A stretch of DNA of 32,771 nucleotides from contig JALQVV010000089.1 of the NCBI GenBank assembly GCA_023260255.1, forward strand, positions 1-32,771, in the 5' to 3' direction. The notes beneath the pieces were generated by a model. That model worked only from the letters and a program-made list of their open reading frames with translations, did not search any database and was not told the origin of the DNA. This DNA comes from Candidatus Saccharimonadia bacterium (GTDB lineage Bacteria; Patescibacteriota; Saccharimonadia; Saccharimonadales; Saccharimonadaceae). This document shows positions 1 to 7,874 of this stretch, piece by piece (positions within the stretch are counted from its first letter, which is position 1; each line of letters starts with the position of its first letter). A program made the translations under genes and the position numbers.

Positions 1-7
1 CAAGAAA

Positions 8-352
8 TCAATTCTGAAGTATGTCGAATGCTTTACGCAATGCTTCTACTTCTTGTTCACTATCCCCGGCTGCTTCTCTTTTGGCTATTTCTGATTGCAA
101 CCACTTTAGATGTGACACTTCCTCATCTGATCGTTCCGAAGCTAGTCGTATGGAGCGTGCTGACTTGTCGGATTTGGTCAAATACCCCTTGACGATCAGG
201 CCATCCACATGTACTGCCACCGTCGACACTGATTTGTACCCAAGCGCAGACATAATTTCACGATAGCTCGGAGCATAGTCATGTTCTTTTAAAAAATCGC
301 CGATAAACTGCAGCAGTTCCTGCTGCTTTTTTGTTGCCCGTTCACGCGGCAT
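8..352 (-). CDS. LexA-type winged-helix protein lacking the peptidase domain
   Basis: A 114-residue protein. Residues about 1-70 resemble the LexA N-terminal DNA-binding domain: TKKQQELLQFI, then the recognition-helix region APSYREIMSALGYKSVSTV and the wing-like GYLTKSDKSARSIRL. Canonical LexA is about 200 residues and carries a Ser-Lys S24 autopeptidase. Here the protein stops after a short charged, probably helical tail (about residues 75-114), so no self-cleavage module is present. The start codon lies inside the 3' end of the upstream O-antigen-ligase-like gene (11-nt overlap), so the two are probably co-transcribed and coupled. I infer a DNA-binding regulator, not a classical SOS repressor. 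The DNA-binding fold call is good; target and signal are unknown. Confidence 0.75.
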   Translation of the reverse strand: MPRERATKKQQELLQFIGDFLKEHDYAPSYREIMSALGYKSVSTVAVHVDGLIVKGYLTKSDKSARSIRLASERSDEEVSHLKWLQSEIAKREAAGDSEQEVEALRKAFDILQN

Positions 353-1664
353 GTTTTTTCTTCGCCTTTTTCGGTGCTTTTACCACCGCCACTGGTGCCG
401 CCACAGCGACCGCCGCCAGCCCCCACCAAACAATACTCACCGTATCATCTGTCCATACAGGGAGTAGTAGTCCAATAATCGCAAGCCCTACGCCACTACC
501 AAATACACCAAGGGCCAATGCACTCTGTCGGCGGCGCCACAGCCGTATCATGATTTCAACAAACAACCAGCCAAATACCGCTAGTCCAAGCCAGCCAACT
601 TCGTGCGCGACAAGCAAATAGTGGTTTTCAATAACGATCGGTTTGTCCCCGAGGAGCGATGCCGATCCAGTACTACCCACACCAGCACCCAGCGGCTGCC
701 GGAGCATCCTCATCACTCCATCTGCCAGTGAATCCACGTGTCCCGTATTGGAATCAATATTCGCACCTGTCGCTGGGTTGTTATGCAAAATCACATTTGA
801 TACGACATAGCTATCTCTCAACACATACAGCACGCCCGCGATCAGAACTGCCGCAATCGCCAAACCAATCACAATTTGTTTGCGCGTTTTACTGGCGACA
901 ACAGCAATCACAACAACAGCAAGTGTTGCCACTGCCGCAATCAAACTGCTCCGCGAATATGTAGCACCCAGTGTCATCCCAACCGCCACAGCCGCAGCGC
1001 CAGCCAACCACCAGCTCCGTTGTTGCAGTTTCCACCGAACCGACAGTGCAGCCAATAGTCCAATCATGATCACCGCATACGCACCAAGCGGGTTTGGACC
1101 ACGTAGCGTACTATTAATGCGTACGAATGCAGGATTTTCGTCAACAGTCAGGTACGGCGCAATCGTTGCCTTGCTATAGCCGATCGTTGCCAAAAAATCA
1201 CGTGGCAACACCAAAATCTGCAGCAGCGCAAACCCTATCACCACTACCGCCCCCCCAGCCAGCACCCATATGAATAGTCGCCGAAACTGCGGGAATAATG
1301 TGATAAATCCATAGACTAATACAAAATACAATATAAAGCGCAGATCAATCAGGAGCCCAGCACCTGCAGTCTGTAGCCCATTCTGAAACACGGCGATCAT
1401 CACAAAATGCAGCCCAGCAAACACCAAACATAGCTGCATCAATCGGTCACTCAACAACCTATTCACCATGTTGCGCTGCACACTACTAACAATCAGGAGC
1501 ACCAATGCCACACCCATCAGCAGCTCTTTCCAGGCTTTAATGAACAGCTCGCCGCCTGGCCACTGTGTCCCTAGCCATAGCGTTAGTGGCGTATGAATTA
1601 CCATACCACCAGCAATTACTAGCAAAATCCCCAAGAGTATTCGCTCAAAAAGCAGCAGCATCAT
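342..1664 (-). CDS. O-antigen ligase/polymerase-like (Wzy_C) membrane protein
   Basis: About 440 residues with around ten hydrophobic segments. It shows Wzy_C/O-antigen-ligase features: a long external loop with RGPNPLGAYAV, then YSRSSLIAAVATL, and a second loop with GAGVGSTGSASL followed by ENHYLLVAHEVGWLGL. Family members polymerise lipid-linked glycan repeats or transfer glycans to an acceptor outside the membrane. The sequence does not decide between polymerase and ligase. The ORF track starts at 1694, but the codons before 1664 contain a TATACT -10 element ending 6 nt before ATGATG, so I place the start at 1664 (1661 is possible). The C-terminus is Lys-rich (KAPKKAKKKHAA). It is divergent from the sugar transferase at 1786 and precedes the LexA-like gene. 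Confidence 0.8.
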   Translation of the reverse strand: MMLLLFERILLGILLVIAGGMVIHTPLTLWLGTQWPGGELFIKAWKELLMGVALVLLIVSSVQRNMVNRLLSDRLMQLCLVFAGLHFVMIAVFQNGLQTAGAGLLIDLRFILYFVLVYGFITLFPQFRRLFIWVLAGGAVVVIGFALLQILVLPRDFLATIGYSKATIAPYLTVDENPAFVRINSTLRGPNPLGAYAVIMIGLLAALSVRWKLQQRSWWLAGAAAVAVGMTLGATYSRSSLIAAVATLAVVVIAVVASKTRKQIVIGLAIAAVLIAGVLYVLRDSYVVSNVILHNNPATGANIDSNTGHVDSLADGVMRMLRQPLGAGVGSTGSASLLGDKPIVIENHYLLVAHEVGWLGLAVFGWLFVEIMIRLWRRRQSALALGVFGSGVGLAIIGLLLPVWTDDTVSIVWWGLAAVAVAAPVAVVKAPKKAKKKHAA

Positions 1665-1670
1665 GCATAC

Positions 1671-1676
1671 AGTATA
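1671..1676 (-). promoter_or_regulatory. -10 element (TATACT), leaderless start
   Basis: On the minus strand TATACT is followed by GTATGC (6 nt) and then ATG at 1664. A transcript starting about 7 nt after the -10 would begin at the start codon. I see no good TTGACA-like -35. It lies inside the upstream extension of the ORF-track gene model, which argues for the shorter protein. Confidence 0.6.
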
Positions 1677-1767
1677 CCTTACAACTAAGGCCATAGCGCC
1701 TCATCACCCAAAAAATAATCTGGCTCTGCCAGAGAGATGACAGGTGTGGTGAGGGGTTATGGTGGTG

Positions 1768-1773
1768 TATAAT
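1768..1773 (+). promoter_or_regulatory. -10 element (TATAAT) of the sugar transferase operon
   Basis: A perfect TATAAT lies 12 nt before the ATG at 1786, implying a 5' leader of only a few bases. It sits inside the ORF-track extension that begins at 1759, so that earlier ATG is probably not translated. Confidence 0.6.
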
Positions 1774-1785
1774 GATGTCAATATT

Positions 1786-3243
1786 ATGCCAACCAAGAAC
1801 AACAAGTTTTACAGCCTCATCCTGGTACTGGCCGACATCCTCATTTTGTTCGCTGTTTTTACGCTGGCGTATGTTATCCGCGTTCAGTATGACAATCGCC
1901 CACTACTCGCTCCCATTTATGCATTAGATTACTTTCAGGCGTTTTTGGTTATTGTCCCTATTTGGGTCCTCATCTTTGCTACGCTTGGCCTGTATAGCGC
2001 CAGTACCTACAATCGCCGACTTGTCGAATGGGGCAAGATCGCTCTTGGCGCCTTCCTCGGGATCCTCGTTGTTATTGGGTGGGAATATGTCAGCGAACGC
2101 CACATTTTTCCTGCTCGATTAGTCGCAGTATATTCGCTGTTCGGTGCATTTTTCCTATTGGTATTCGAACGCGAAGTACTGCGCTTTATCCGTGGCCTCA
2201 TGTTCCGGTTTGGCCGGGGTATTAACCGTGTACTGATCGTTGGCAACAGTCCCGCAACACGTGATATCGCCGATAATTTGTCATTCACTCACAAAAGCGG
2301 CTACAAAATCGTGGCGATTGCTGGCCCTGCTCGGCTTATCCCACCCGGGCTCGAAGTCGAACATTTTTCATCGGTCGAATCAGCCCTCAAAAAACTACGC
2401 GACCTGCGCATCACCACCATCATCCAGACTGATTTGTATGAAAGCGGTGAACGCAACCAGCGAATCCTGAGCGCTGCGCAGACCAATCACATCGCCTACA
2501 GTTTTGTACCCGGCGAACCAGAATTTTACACTGGCAAAAACACTGTTGACGTGTTCCTCGGCTATCCTATGATTTCTGTCAGCCAAACCCCACTTGTTGG
2601 TTGGGGTGATATTGCCAAACGCATCTTTGATGTCATTGTGACGATCATCGTACTGGTTGTTCTCTCACCACTATTTCTCGCCATTGTCATCCTACAAAAA
2701 ATCTTCAACCCAGGACCAATCTTTTACCAAAACAAACGCCTCACCCGCCATGCACAACCATTTGGTATGTACAAATTCCGCAGTATGAAACCAAAATACG
2801 GCAAAAAAGATGCAGTGCAGGATTTCATCGACATGGGCCGCCCCGACCTAGCCGAGGAGTACGAAAAAAACCGCAAAATTCTAAGCCAGCCTGACCCACG
2901 CATCACTGCCTTTGGGCATTTCATCCGCAAAACATCAATCGACGAATTACCACAACTTATCAATGTCCTACGCGGTGAACTCAGTCTTGTCGGCCCCCGC
3001 CCCATTGAACCTGTCGAATTACCGCGATACAAAGGTCGCGGCCCATTACTACTCAGTGTTCGTTCAGGTATGACGGGCCTGTGGCAAGTTTCAGGACGTA
3101 ACGATTTGTCATTTGAACAGCGTGTCGAGCTCGAGTTATACTATGCCCAGAACTGGTCGTTCTGGCTTGATCTGAAAATCATTATGAAAACGCCAAAAGC
3201 ACTATTAGGGCGAAGAGGAGTACCAAACACGCATGGCAAATAA
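1786..3243 (+). CDS. Polyprenyl-phosphate sugar-1-phosphate transferase (exopolysaccharide initiating glycosylphosphotransferase)
   Basis: 485 residues. The N-terminal half has about four membrane segments (from FYSLILVLADILILFAVF) followed by a Rossmann-like region beginning VLIVGNSPATRDIA. The C-terminal third is the bacterial sugar transferase domain: membrane segment KRIFDVIVTIIVLVVLSPLF, the catalytic-region hallmarks GPIFYQNKR and MYKFRSM, then DELPQLINVLRGELSLVGPRP and SGMTGLWQVSGRND. This WbaP/CpsE-like family moves a hexose-1-phosphate from a nucleotide sugar to undecaprenyl phosphate, the first committed step of a lipid-linked glycan. The exact sugar cannot be read. The start was chosen at 1786 because the promoter overlaps the 1759 start. 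It overlaps the next GT4 gene by 11 nt. Confidence 0.9.
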   Translation: MPTKNNKFYSLILVLADILILFAVFTLAYVIRVQYDNRPLLAPIYALDYFQAFLVIVPIWVLIFATLGLYSASTYNRRLVEWGKIALGAFLGILVVIGWEYVSERHIFPARLVAVYSLFGAFFLLVFEREVLRFIRGLMFRFGRGINRVLIVGNSPATRDIADNLSFTHKSGYKIVAIAGPARLIPPGLEVEHFSSVESALKKLRDLRITTIIQTDLYESGERNQRILSAAQTNHIAYSFVPGEPEFYTGKNTVDVFLGYPMISVSQTPLVGWGDIAKRIFDVIVTIIVLVVLSPLFLAIVILQKIFNPGPIFYQNKRLTRHAQPFGMYKFRSMKPKYGKKDAVQDFIDMGRPDLAEEYEKNRKILSQPDPRITAFGHFIRKTSIDELPQLINVLRGELSLVGPRPIEPVELPRYKGRGPLLLSVRSGMTGLWQVSGRNDLSFEQRVELELYYAQNWSFWLDLKIIMKTPKALLGRRGVPNTHGK

Positions 3244-4360
3244 CCCACCCAAAATCGCAATCGTCGCCGACTGGCTGACAAACATGGGTGGGGCAGAGCG
3301 AGTAGTATTGGCACTACACGAAGCTTTTCCTGATGCACCAATCTACACCAGTACATTTGTGCCCGAGAACCTGCCCGAATTTGCCGGGCTCGATGTTCGC
3401 ACCACCAACCTCCAAAATCTCCCCGGCCCACTTCGCCGACTGCACAAGTTCTTCCCGTCACAGCGTGTTCATGCGTTTCGCGACCTCGACTTGTCCGAAT
3501 ACGACATCATCATTAGCAGTAGCAGCGCCGAGGCCAAACAAGTGCGCAAAACACGCCCGGGCCAAGTGCATATCTGCTATTGTCACACCCCTATTCGCTA
3601 CTATTGGTCGCATTACGACGATTACCGTCGCGATCCGGGATTTGGCCGTCTTAATTGGCTGGTTCGTTTTGCCATGCCATTTGCTATACCTCCACTTAAA
3701 AAAGCTGACTACGAAGCGGCACAAAATGTCGACGTCTTCATCGCCAACAGTACTGAAGTCCAGCAGCGCATTAAAAAATACTACGACCGTAACTCGATTG
3801 TTATCCATCCACCAGTTGATATCAGCCGTTTCACGCCCGCCCGTGTCCGTGATAATTATTACGTCACGGCCGGTCGTCAGGTGCCCTACAAACGTATCGA
3901 CCTCGCCGTTGGCGCCGCAACCGAACTCGGCATCCCACTCAAAGTTTTTGGCAATGGCAGCGAACACGAACGCATCGTCAAACTCGCCGGGCCAACCGTC
4001 GAGTTCTATACCGATCGCACCGGCGACGCTTCCGACCAAGCACTCACCGATGCCCTCAATCATGCCAAAGGCTTTATATTCCCTAGCGAAGAAGACTTTG
4101 GTATCGTCGCAGTCGAAGCATTGGCTGCTGGCGCCCCAGTCATCGCACTTAGCCGTGGCGGCAGCAAAGACATTGTCGAAGACGGCGTCAGCGGTGTACT
4201 ATTTCGTGACCAAAACCCCGACTCCATCGCCAACGCCATTCGCTATGCCGAGTCACTAACATTCCTGCCCGGTACGCTCCGCCGCAAGGCCAAACGTTTC
4301 GACAAATCACTCTTCATTACAAAAATCCGCAAAGTCGTAGCAGACAACTACAAAAAATAA
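3233..4360 (+). CDS. GT4 family glycosyltransferase
   Basis: 375 residues with a GT-B fold. The N-terminal acceptor domain opens IAIVADWLTNMGGAERVVLAL, the glycine-rich first loop of GT4. The C-terminal donor domain has SEEDFGIVAVEALAAGAPVIAL, which contains the EX7E donor-binding motif. It resembles WbaZ-type mannosyl or glucosyl transferases that extend lipid-linked O-antigen or EPS units, which fits its overlap with the initiating sugar transferase. A GAGGAG sequence lies 12 nt upstream of the ATG within the preceding gene. Its stop is one base from the glmS stop on the other strand, leaving no room for a separate terminator. Sugar specificity is not readable. Confidence 0.85.
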   Translation: MANNPPKIAIVADWLTNMGGAERVVLALHEAFPDAPIYTSTFVPENLPEFAGLDVRTTNLQNLPGPLRRLHKFFPSQRVHAFRDLDLSEYDIIISSSSAEAKQVRKTRPGQVHICYCHTPIRYYWSHYDDYRRDPGFGRLNWLVRFAMPFAIPPLKKADYEAAQNVDVFIANSTEVQQRIKKYYDRNSIVIHPPVDISRFTPARVRDNYYVTAGRQVPYKRIDLAVGAATELGIPLKVFGNGSEHERIVKLAGPTVEFYTDRTGDASDQALTDALNHAKGFIFPSEEDFGIVAVEALAAGAPVIALSRGGSKDIVEDGVSGVLFRDQNPDSIANAIRYAESLTFLPGTLRRKAKRFDKSLFITKIRKVVADNYKK

Positions 4361-4361
4361 A

Positions 4362-6188
4362 TTACTCAACCGTTACGCTTTTTGCCAGATTTCGTGGCTG
4401 GTCGACATCATTGCCACGCATGACCGCTACATAGTAGGCGAACAGTTGCGACAATACATTGAATACAAGTGGTGTCAGTAGGTGCAGTTTTGTATTTACC
4501 CGTATGACGTGTTCGGCAGCGATACGTTTGTCTGTGTCGGTTATCACAATCGCATGTGCACCACGGGCATTCATTTCGATTAAATTACTCTGTGCCTTTT
4601 CGTACAGCCAATTATCCTGCAGATAAAACACTTCAAAAAACGTATCGTCAATCAGTGCGATCGGCCCATGCTTCAACTCGCCCGCAGCATACCCCTCCGC
4701 ATGAACATAGCCGACTTCTTTCATTTTCAACGCACCTTCTAGCGCAACAGGGTAGAGTGTATCGCGGCCGATGTAAAGCGCATGTTCGTACTGCGCATAT
4801 TTCTTTGCAAGCCTTTCCATTTCTTTATCGTGGGCCACAATACACTTTTCTATTTCACTAGGCAGCAACTCTAATTCACGTATATAGTCCGAGATTTCTT
4901 TTACTCCCACACCCTTTGCTTGCGCAACCATCAGTCCAAAAATCATGATAGCGGCAACCTGCGACGTAAATGCCTTGGTACTGGCCACGCTAATTTCGGC
5001 ACCAACATGCACATACACCCCACCATCCACTTCACGGGCAATCGTACTACCAACGGCATTTACGACCCCAAGTGTTCGCACACCACGTCGCTTTAATTCC
5101 ATGAGACAAGCCAGTGTATCTGCTGTCTCGCCACTCTGACTGACAATTAGTGCAACCGTATTTTTTGGTACCGCAAATGATCGGTAGCGTAGCTCGCTCG
5201 CAATATACGAATTGAATGTCACGTCTCCCACAAATTGTTCCACCAAATACCCAGCTTGCAACCCCGCATAATACGCTGTACCACAGCCAATGACCATCAC
5301 ATTTTCAATGGCGCGTAGTTCCTCATCACTCATATTCAAACCGCCCAGCTTGGCCGTCATCGTGTCGGTGTTTACTCGTCCGCTGAGTGTACTGCGAAGA
5401 CTCTCAGGCTGTTCATAGATTTCTTTTAGGAGGAAATGATCAAAACCTTTCTTCTGGATCGACTGCAAATCCATTTCTAGTTTTTCTACTTTTGCGTCAA
5501 CTGTGTTCGCATCAATGTCATACAGCTGCACACCCTCTCGTGTACAGAGTCCTATCTCGCCATCATGCAAGTAAACAACCTGGTCTGTATACCCAACCAG
5601 TGCTGACCCATCGCTCGCAACAAACACTTCATCATCTCCAACTCCAACAATCAGCGGACTACCCTTGCGCGCTACCACGATCTCTTCCGGATTCTTCACG
5701 CTCAGCACCGCTATACCATACGCGCCAACAACCATTTTGAGCGCCCCGCTCACCGCATCAAGCAAACTTGCAGCATCTTTGTAGAGGTAGTCAATTAAAG
5801 CAGTTAGCACTTCTGTGTCGGTATCACTCTTGAAGTCATAATCATGCTTTATCAATTCAGCTTTCAAATCCTGATAGTTTTCAATAATGCCATTGTGCAC
5901 AAGGTAAATATCGCCGACTGTATGTGGGTGGGCATTGCGTTTACTCGGAGCTCCGTGCGTCGCCCACCTGGTATGCCCAATTCCCACTTGATCAGCGGTT
6001 TTGTGAGTTGCTACTTTTTTCTCTAGCTCGGCTACTTTGCCCTTTTCACGCAGGAGCGTTGCAGTACCTTTTTGGTTGAGTGTAGCTATTCCCGCACTAT
6101 CATATCCACGGTATTCTAGTCGCTTTAGTCCACTCACGAGTACCGGTTGAGCTTGCTTGTTACCGATATAACCAACTATTCCGCACAT
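4362..6188 (-). CDS. glmS: Glutamine--fructose-6-phosphate aminotransferase (isomerizing)
   Basis: 608 residues, the usual GlmS length. It begins MCGIVGYIGN, giving Cys2 as the N-terminal glutaminase nucleophile, followed by RWATHGAP and the glutamine-site segment HNGIIENYQDL. Two SIS domains follow, with VIGCGTAYYAG, SQSGETADTLA and the C-terminal EGALKMKEVGYVHAEGYAAGELKHGPIALI, ending DQPRNLAKSVTVE, the canonical GlmS terminus. It makes glucosamine-6-phosphate from fructose-6-phosphate and glutamine, the entry to UDP-GlcNAc for peptidoglycan and surface glycans. It has a clear Shine-Dalgarno (AAAGGA, 8-nt spacing) and no visible glmS ribozyme. It is convergent with the GT4 to its left. Confidence 0.97.
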   Translation of the reverse strand: MCGIVGYIGNKQAQPVLVSGLKRLEYRGYDSAGIATLNQKGTATLLREKGKVAELEKKVATHKTADQVGIGHTRWATHGAPSKRNAHPHTVGDIYLVHNGIIENYQDLKAELIKHDYDFKSDTDTEVLTALIDYLYKDAASLLDAVSGALKMVVGAYGIAVLSVKNPEEIVVARKGSPLIVGVGDDEVFVASDGSALVGYTDQVVYLHDGEIGLCTREGVQLYDIDANTVDAKVEKLEMDLQSIQKKGFDHFLLKEIYEQPESLRSTLSGRVNTDTMTAKLGGLNMSDEELRAIENVMVIGCGTAYYAGLQAGYLVEQFVGDVTFNSYIASELRYRSFAVPKNTVALIVSQSGETADTLACLMELKRRGVRTLGVVNAVGSTIAREVDGGVYVHVGAEISVASTKAFTSQVAAIMIFGLMVAQAKGVGVKEISDYIRELELLPSEIEKCIVAHDKEMERLAKKYAQYEHALYIGRDTLYPVALEGALKMKEVGYVHAEGYAAGELKHGPIALIDDTFFEVFYLQDNWLYEKAQSNLIEMNARGAHAIVITDTDKRIAAEHVIRVNTKLHLLTPLVFNVLSQLFAYYVAVMRGNDVDQPRNLAKSVTVE

Positions 6189-6196
6189 GATCTATA

Positions 6197-6202
6197 TCCT
6201 TT
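6197..6202 (-). promoter_or_regulatory. glmS ribosome binding site
   Basis: AAAGGA on the minus strand lies 8 nt before the glmS ATG. It is one of the promoter-proximal genes in this window with a convincing Shine-Dalgarno, in contrast to the leaderless starts elsewhere. Confidence 0.7.
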
Positions 6203-6206
6203 CGGC

Positions 6207-6224
6207 GCATGAAATATATCATGC
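6207..6224 (-). promoter_or_regulatory. Palindrome upstream of glmS (possible operator)
   Basis: GCATGA - 6 nt - TCATGC is a perfect 6-bp inverted repeat with an AT-rich centre, immediately upstream of the glmS Shine-Dalgarno. It could be an operator over a TATATT-like -10 or a small 5'-leader hairpin. The 6-bp arms are short enough that chance is possible. Confidence 0.35.
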
Positions 6225-6291
6225 TTGTGCATCTATCGTAACATTAAACTTTTTGGAAAATTTAGTAAAATGTATATATTACAACTATATA

Positions 6292-6819
6292 TTAACTTTC
6301 CGACCGCTTTTCTATAGCCTTGGCAATCACAGTGTCGTGATGCCCCATAAGATTACTTGGTAGTGCATTAACGGGGAAGAATTTCATGCTCTCTAGCAAT
6401 TCTCCACAATCTTTCAATTCAGCATAGAACAACTGATCCAACTCTCTACCTCGTTCAATTTCCCAGAATTCCGTACTCACATATTTAGGTTCGGTGATTG
6501 CTACAAGATCGTAGAGCTCATCGTGAAGTATTCGTTCAAAACAGGTGACAAATGTACCCTCAGCATCTGTCGATCGAAGGACCGTTCCGGGTATGTGCCA
6601 CTGACCCGGCCAGTGCTTATCATCATCAGGTCGCTTAGTTAGCAAAACGTGCAACTCGTTTTTTACCTGCTGAAAAATAACCATCTCTAACGTAGGCGTT
6701 ACAATTTTTGAGGTAATTGCCATAAACAAGGGATATGGCAGGTACCCACGCGACAGCCGTTTAACCACTTCGGCCGCTTTTTCTATCTCTTCATTTGAAG
6801 GATAGTCGGATTGACTCAT
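6292..6819 (-). CDS. Nudix-like hydrolase with degenerate Nudix box, coupled to manC
   Basis: 175 residues. The middle looks like a Nudix fold: VIFQQVKNELHVLLTKRPDD, then WPGQWHIPGTVLR, the usual strand leading into the Nudix box. The expected box (GX5EX7REUXEEXGU) is only partly met: after GTVLRSTDAEGTF comes CFERILHDEL instead of a clean REUXEE. It may be a divergent hydrolase of nucleotide sugars or a non-catalytic member. An N-terminal helical extension of about 35 residues precedes the domain. The ATG overlaps the manC stop (TAATG), implying translational coupling, so a role near GDP-mannose or its products is plausible but inferred. Confidence 0.6.
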   Translation of the reverse strand: MSQSDYPSNEEIEKAAEVVKRLSRGYLPYPLFMAITSKIVTPTLEMVIFQQVKNELHVLLTKRPDDDKHWPGQWHIPGTVLRSTDAEGTFVTCFERILHDELYDLVAITEPKYVSTEFWEIERGRELDQLFYAELKDCGELLESMKFFPVNALPSNLMGHHDTVIAKAIEKRSES

Positions 6820-7859
6820 TATGACCCTTGGATCTTCTTTGCAATCTCGCCTACTCGCGGACTCAAATCCTTACGGGCAACCAGCAAGCCGTCTTTCGTG
6901 TTTACAACAACTATGTTATCCAGACCAATGACTGCGATATGCTTGTCGGGATCTTCATTACGAATATATGTATTTTCAACCTCTATATCATGGATGTTTT
7001 CGCCACGAAAATGATTCTGATTCTCATCTGATTGATTAGCTTCATGCAGGTCTTTAAAGTTACCGACATCCATCCAGTCAAACCCGGCTGGTATGACAAT
7101 GAGTGACGATGACTTTTCGATCAGCGCAACATCAATTACTTCGTTTTCAAATGACAAATACGTTTTAGCATAGTCATCAGGATCAACAATATCTTTCAGC
7201 TTTTCATAATTCGCCTTTAGCTCCGGCGCATATTCGTCCATCTCTTTTAGGAATGTATTCACCGAACCAACAAAATAGCCACAGTTCCACAAATAATTTC
7301 CACTAGCTACATAGCGACTTGCCGTTTCAAAATCAGGTTTTTCCTTAAAGCTCTGAACATGAAAGGCGCCATCGACACCCTCTATTTCCCCATTACGTTC
7401 AATGTAACCGAATCCGGTGGCGGGATATGTCGGTTCAATCCCAATCAGTACTATCTGGCTACATTTTTGCGATGCCTCAGCCGCTTCTTTAAACGACAAG
7501 GCAAACCCGTGCGAGTCACGAATATGATGATCAGCATGAATAAATGCAATCGGCTCATCATGGTCATGTCGTTTCGCTACATGCGCAAGTGCCGCCACGA
7601 TACAATTTGCAGTGCCTCGACGCCCTGGCTCCACTACAAAATGATCTTCGTCTAGCTCGGGCAACTGTGCCTTTAGTGCATCAGCATGACTAATGTCCGG
7701 CACGACATATACATCTTTACTCAATAATTTTGCACGCTCATATGTATTTTGCACCATCGACTTTTCGTTGGTTAGTGCTAGCAGTTGCTTTGGGTTGTTT
7801 GATGTTGACAGTGGCCATAAGCGGGTACCAGACCCCCCGGCAATAATAACGGTAATCAT
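6819..7859 (-). CDS. manC: Mannose-1-phosphate guanylyltransferase
   Basis: 346 residues. It begins MITVIIAGGSGTRLWPLSTSNNPKQLL, the nucleotidyltransferase signature of mannose-1-phosphate guanylyltransferases. Further family landmarks are FVVEPGRRGTANCI, FIHADHHI, GFGYIERN, KEKPDFETA and the product-site region YLWNCGYFVG. It makes GDP-mannose from mannose-1-phosphate and GTP. This is the short form without the C-terminal cupin isomerase domain of bifunctional AlgA/ManC proteins; a separate cupin protein is encoded at 23957. A TATAAT lies 7 nt before the ATG, so the mRNA is probably leaderless. The stop overlaps the Nudix gene start. Confidence 0.9.
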   Translation of the reverse strand: MITVIIAGGSGTRLWPLSTSNNPKQLLALTNEKSMVQNTYERAKLLSKDVYVVPDISHADALKAQLPELDEDHFVVEPGRRGTANCIVAALAHVAKRHDHDEPIAFIHADHHIRDSHGFALSFKEAAEASQKCSQIVLIGIEPTYPATGFGYIERNGEIEGVDGAFHVQSFKEKPDFETASRYVASGNYLWNCGYFVGSVNTFLKEMDEYAPELKANYEKLKDIVDPDDYAKTYLSFENEVIDVALIEKSSSLIVIPAGFDWMDVGNFKDLHEANQSDENQNHFRGENIHDIEVENTYIRNEDPDKHIAVIGLDNIVVVNTKDGLLVARKDLSPRVGEIAKKIQGS

Positions 7860-7866
7860 GTCACCT

Positions 7867-7872
7867 ATTATA
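7867..7872 (-). promoter_or_regulatory. -10 element (TATAAT) of manC, leaderless start
   Basis: Minus-strand TATAAT, then AGGTGAC (7 nt), then the manC ATG. AGGTG might be read as a Shine-Dalgarno but would sit only 2 nt from the ATG and largely upstream of the predicted transcription start, so the leaderless reading is preferred. Confidence 0.65.
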
Positions 7873-7874
7873 CC

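Noticed and set aside
331-1179. Plus-strand ORFs of about 60-101 aa opposite the O-antigen-ligase-like gene
   Set aside because: Antisense shadows rich in Pro, Ser and Gln; no promoter, ribosome site or recognisable motif.
1759-1785. ORF-track start for the sugar transferase (MVVYNDVNI)
   Set aside because: These codons contain the TATAAT promoter element; the downstream ATG at 1786 gives a normal family N-terminus.
3333-4259. 308-aa plus-strand ORF and 201-aa minus-strand ORF (3458-4063) inside the GT4 gene
   Set aside because: Out-of-frame shadows of a well-supported GT4 gene; low-complexity Ser/Pro/Thr-rich composition and no domain signatures.
7860-7866. AGGTGAC before manC as a Shine-Dalgarno
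   Set aside because: Only 2 nt from the ATG and mostly upstream of the transcription start implied by TATAAT.
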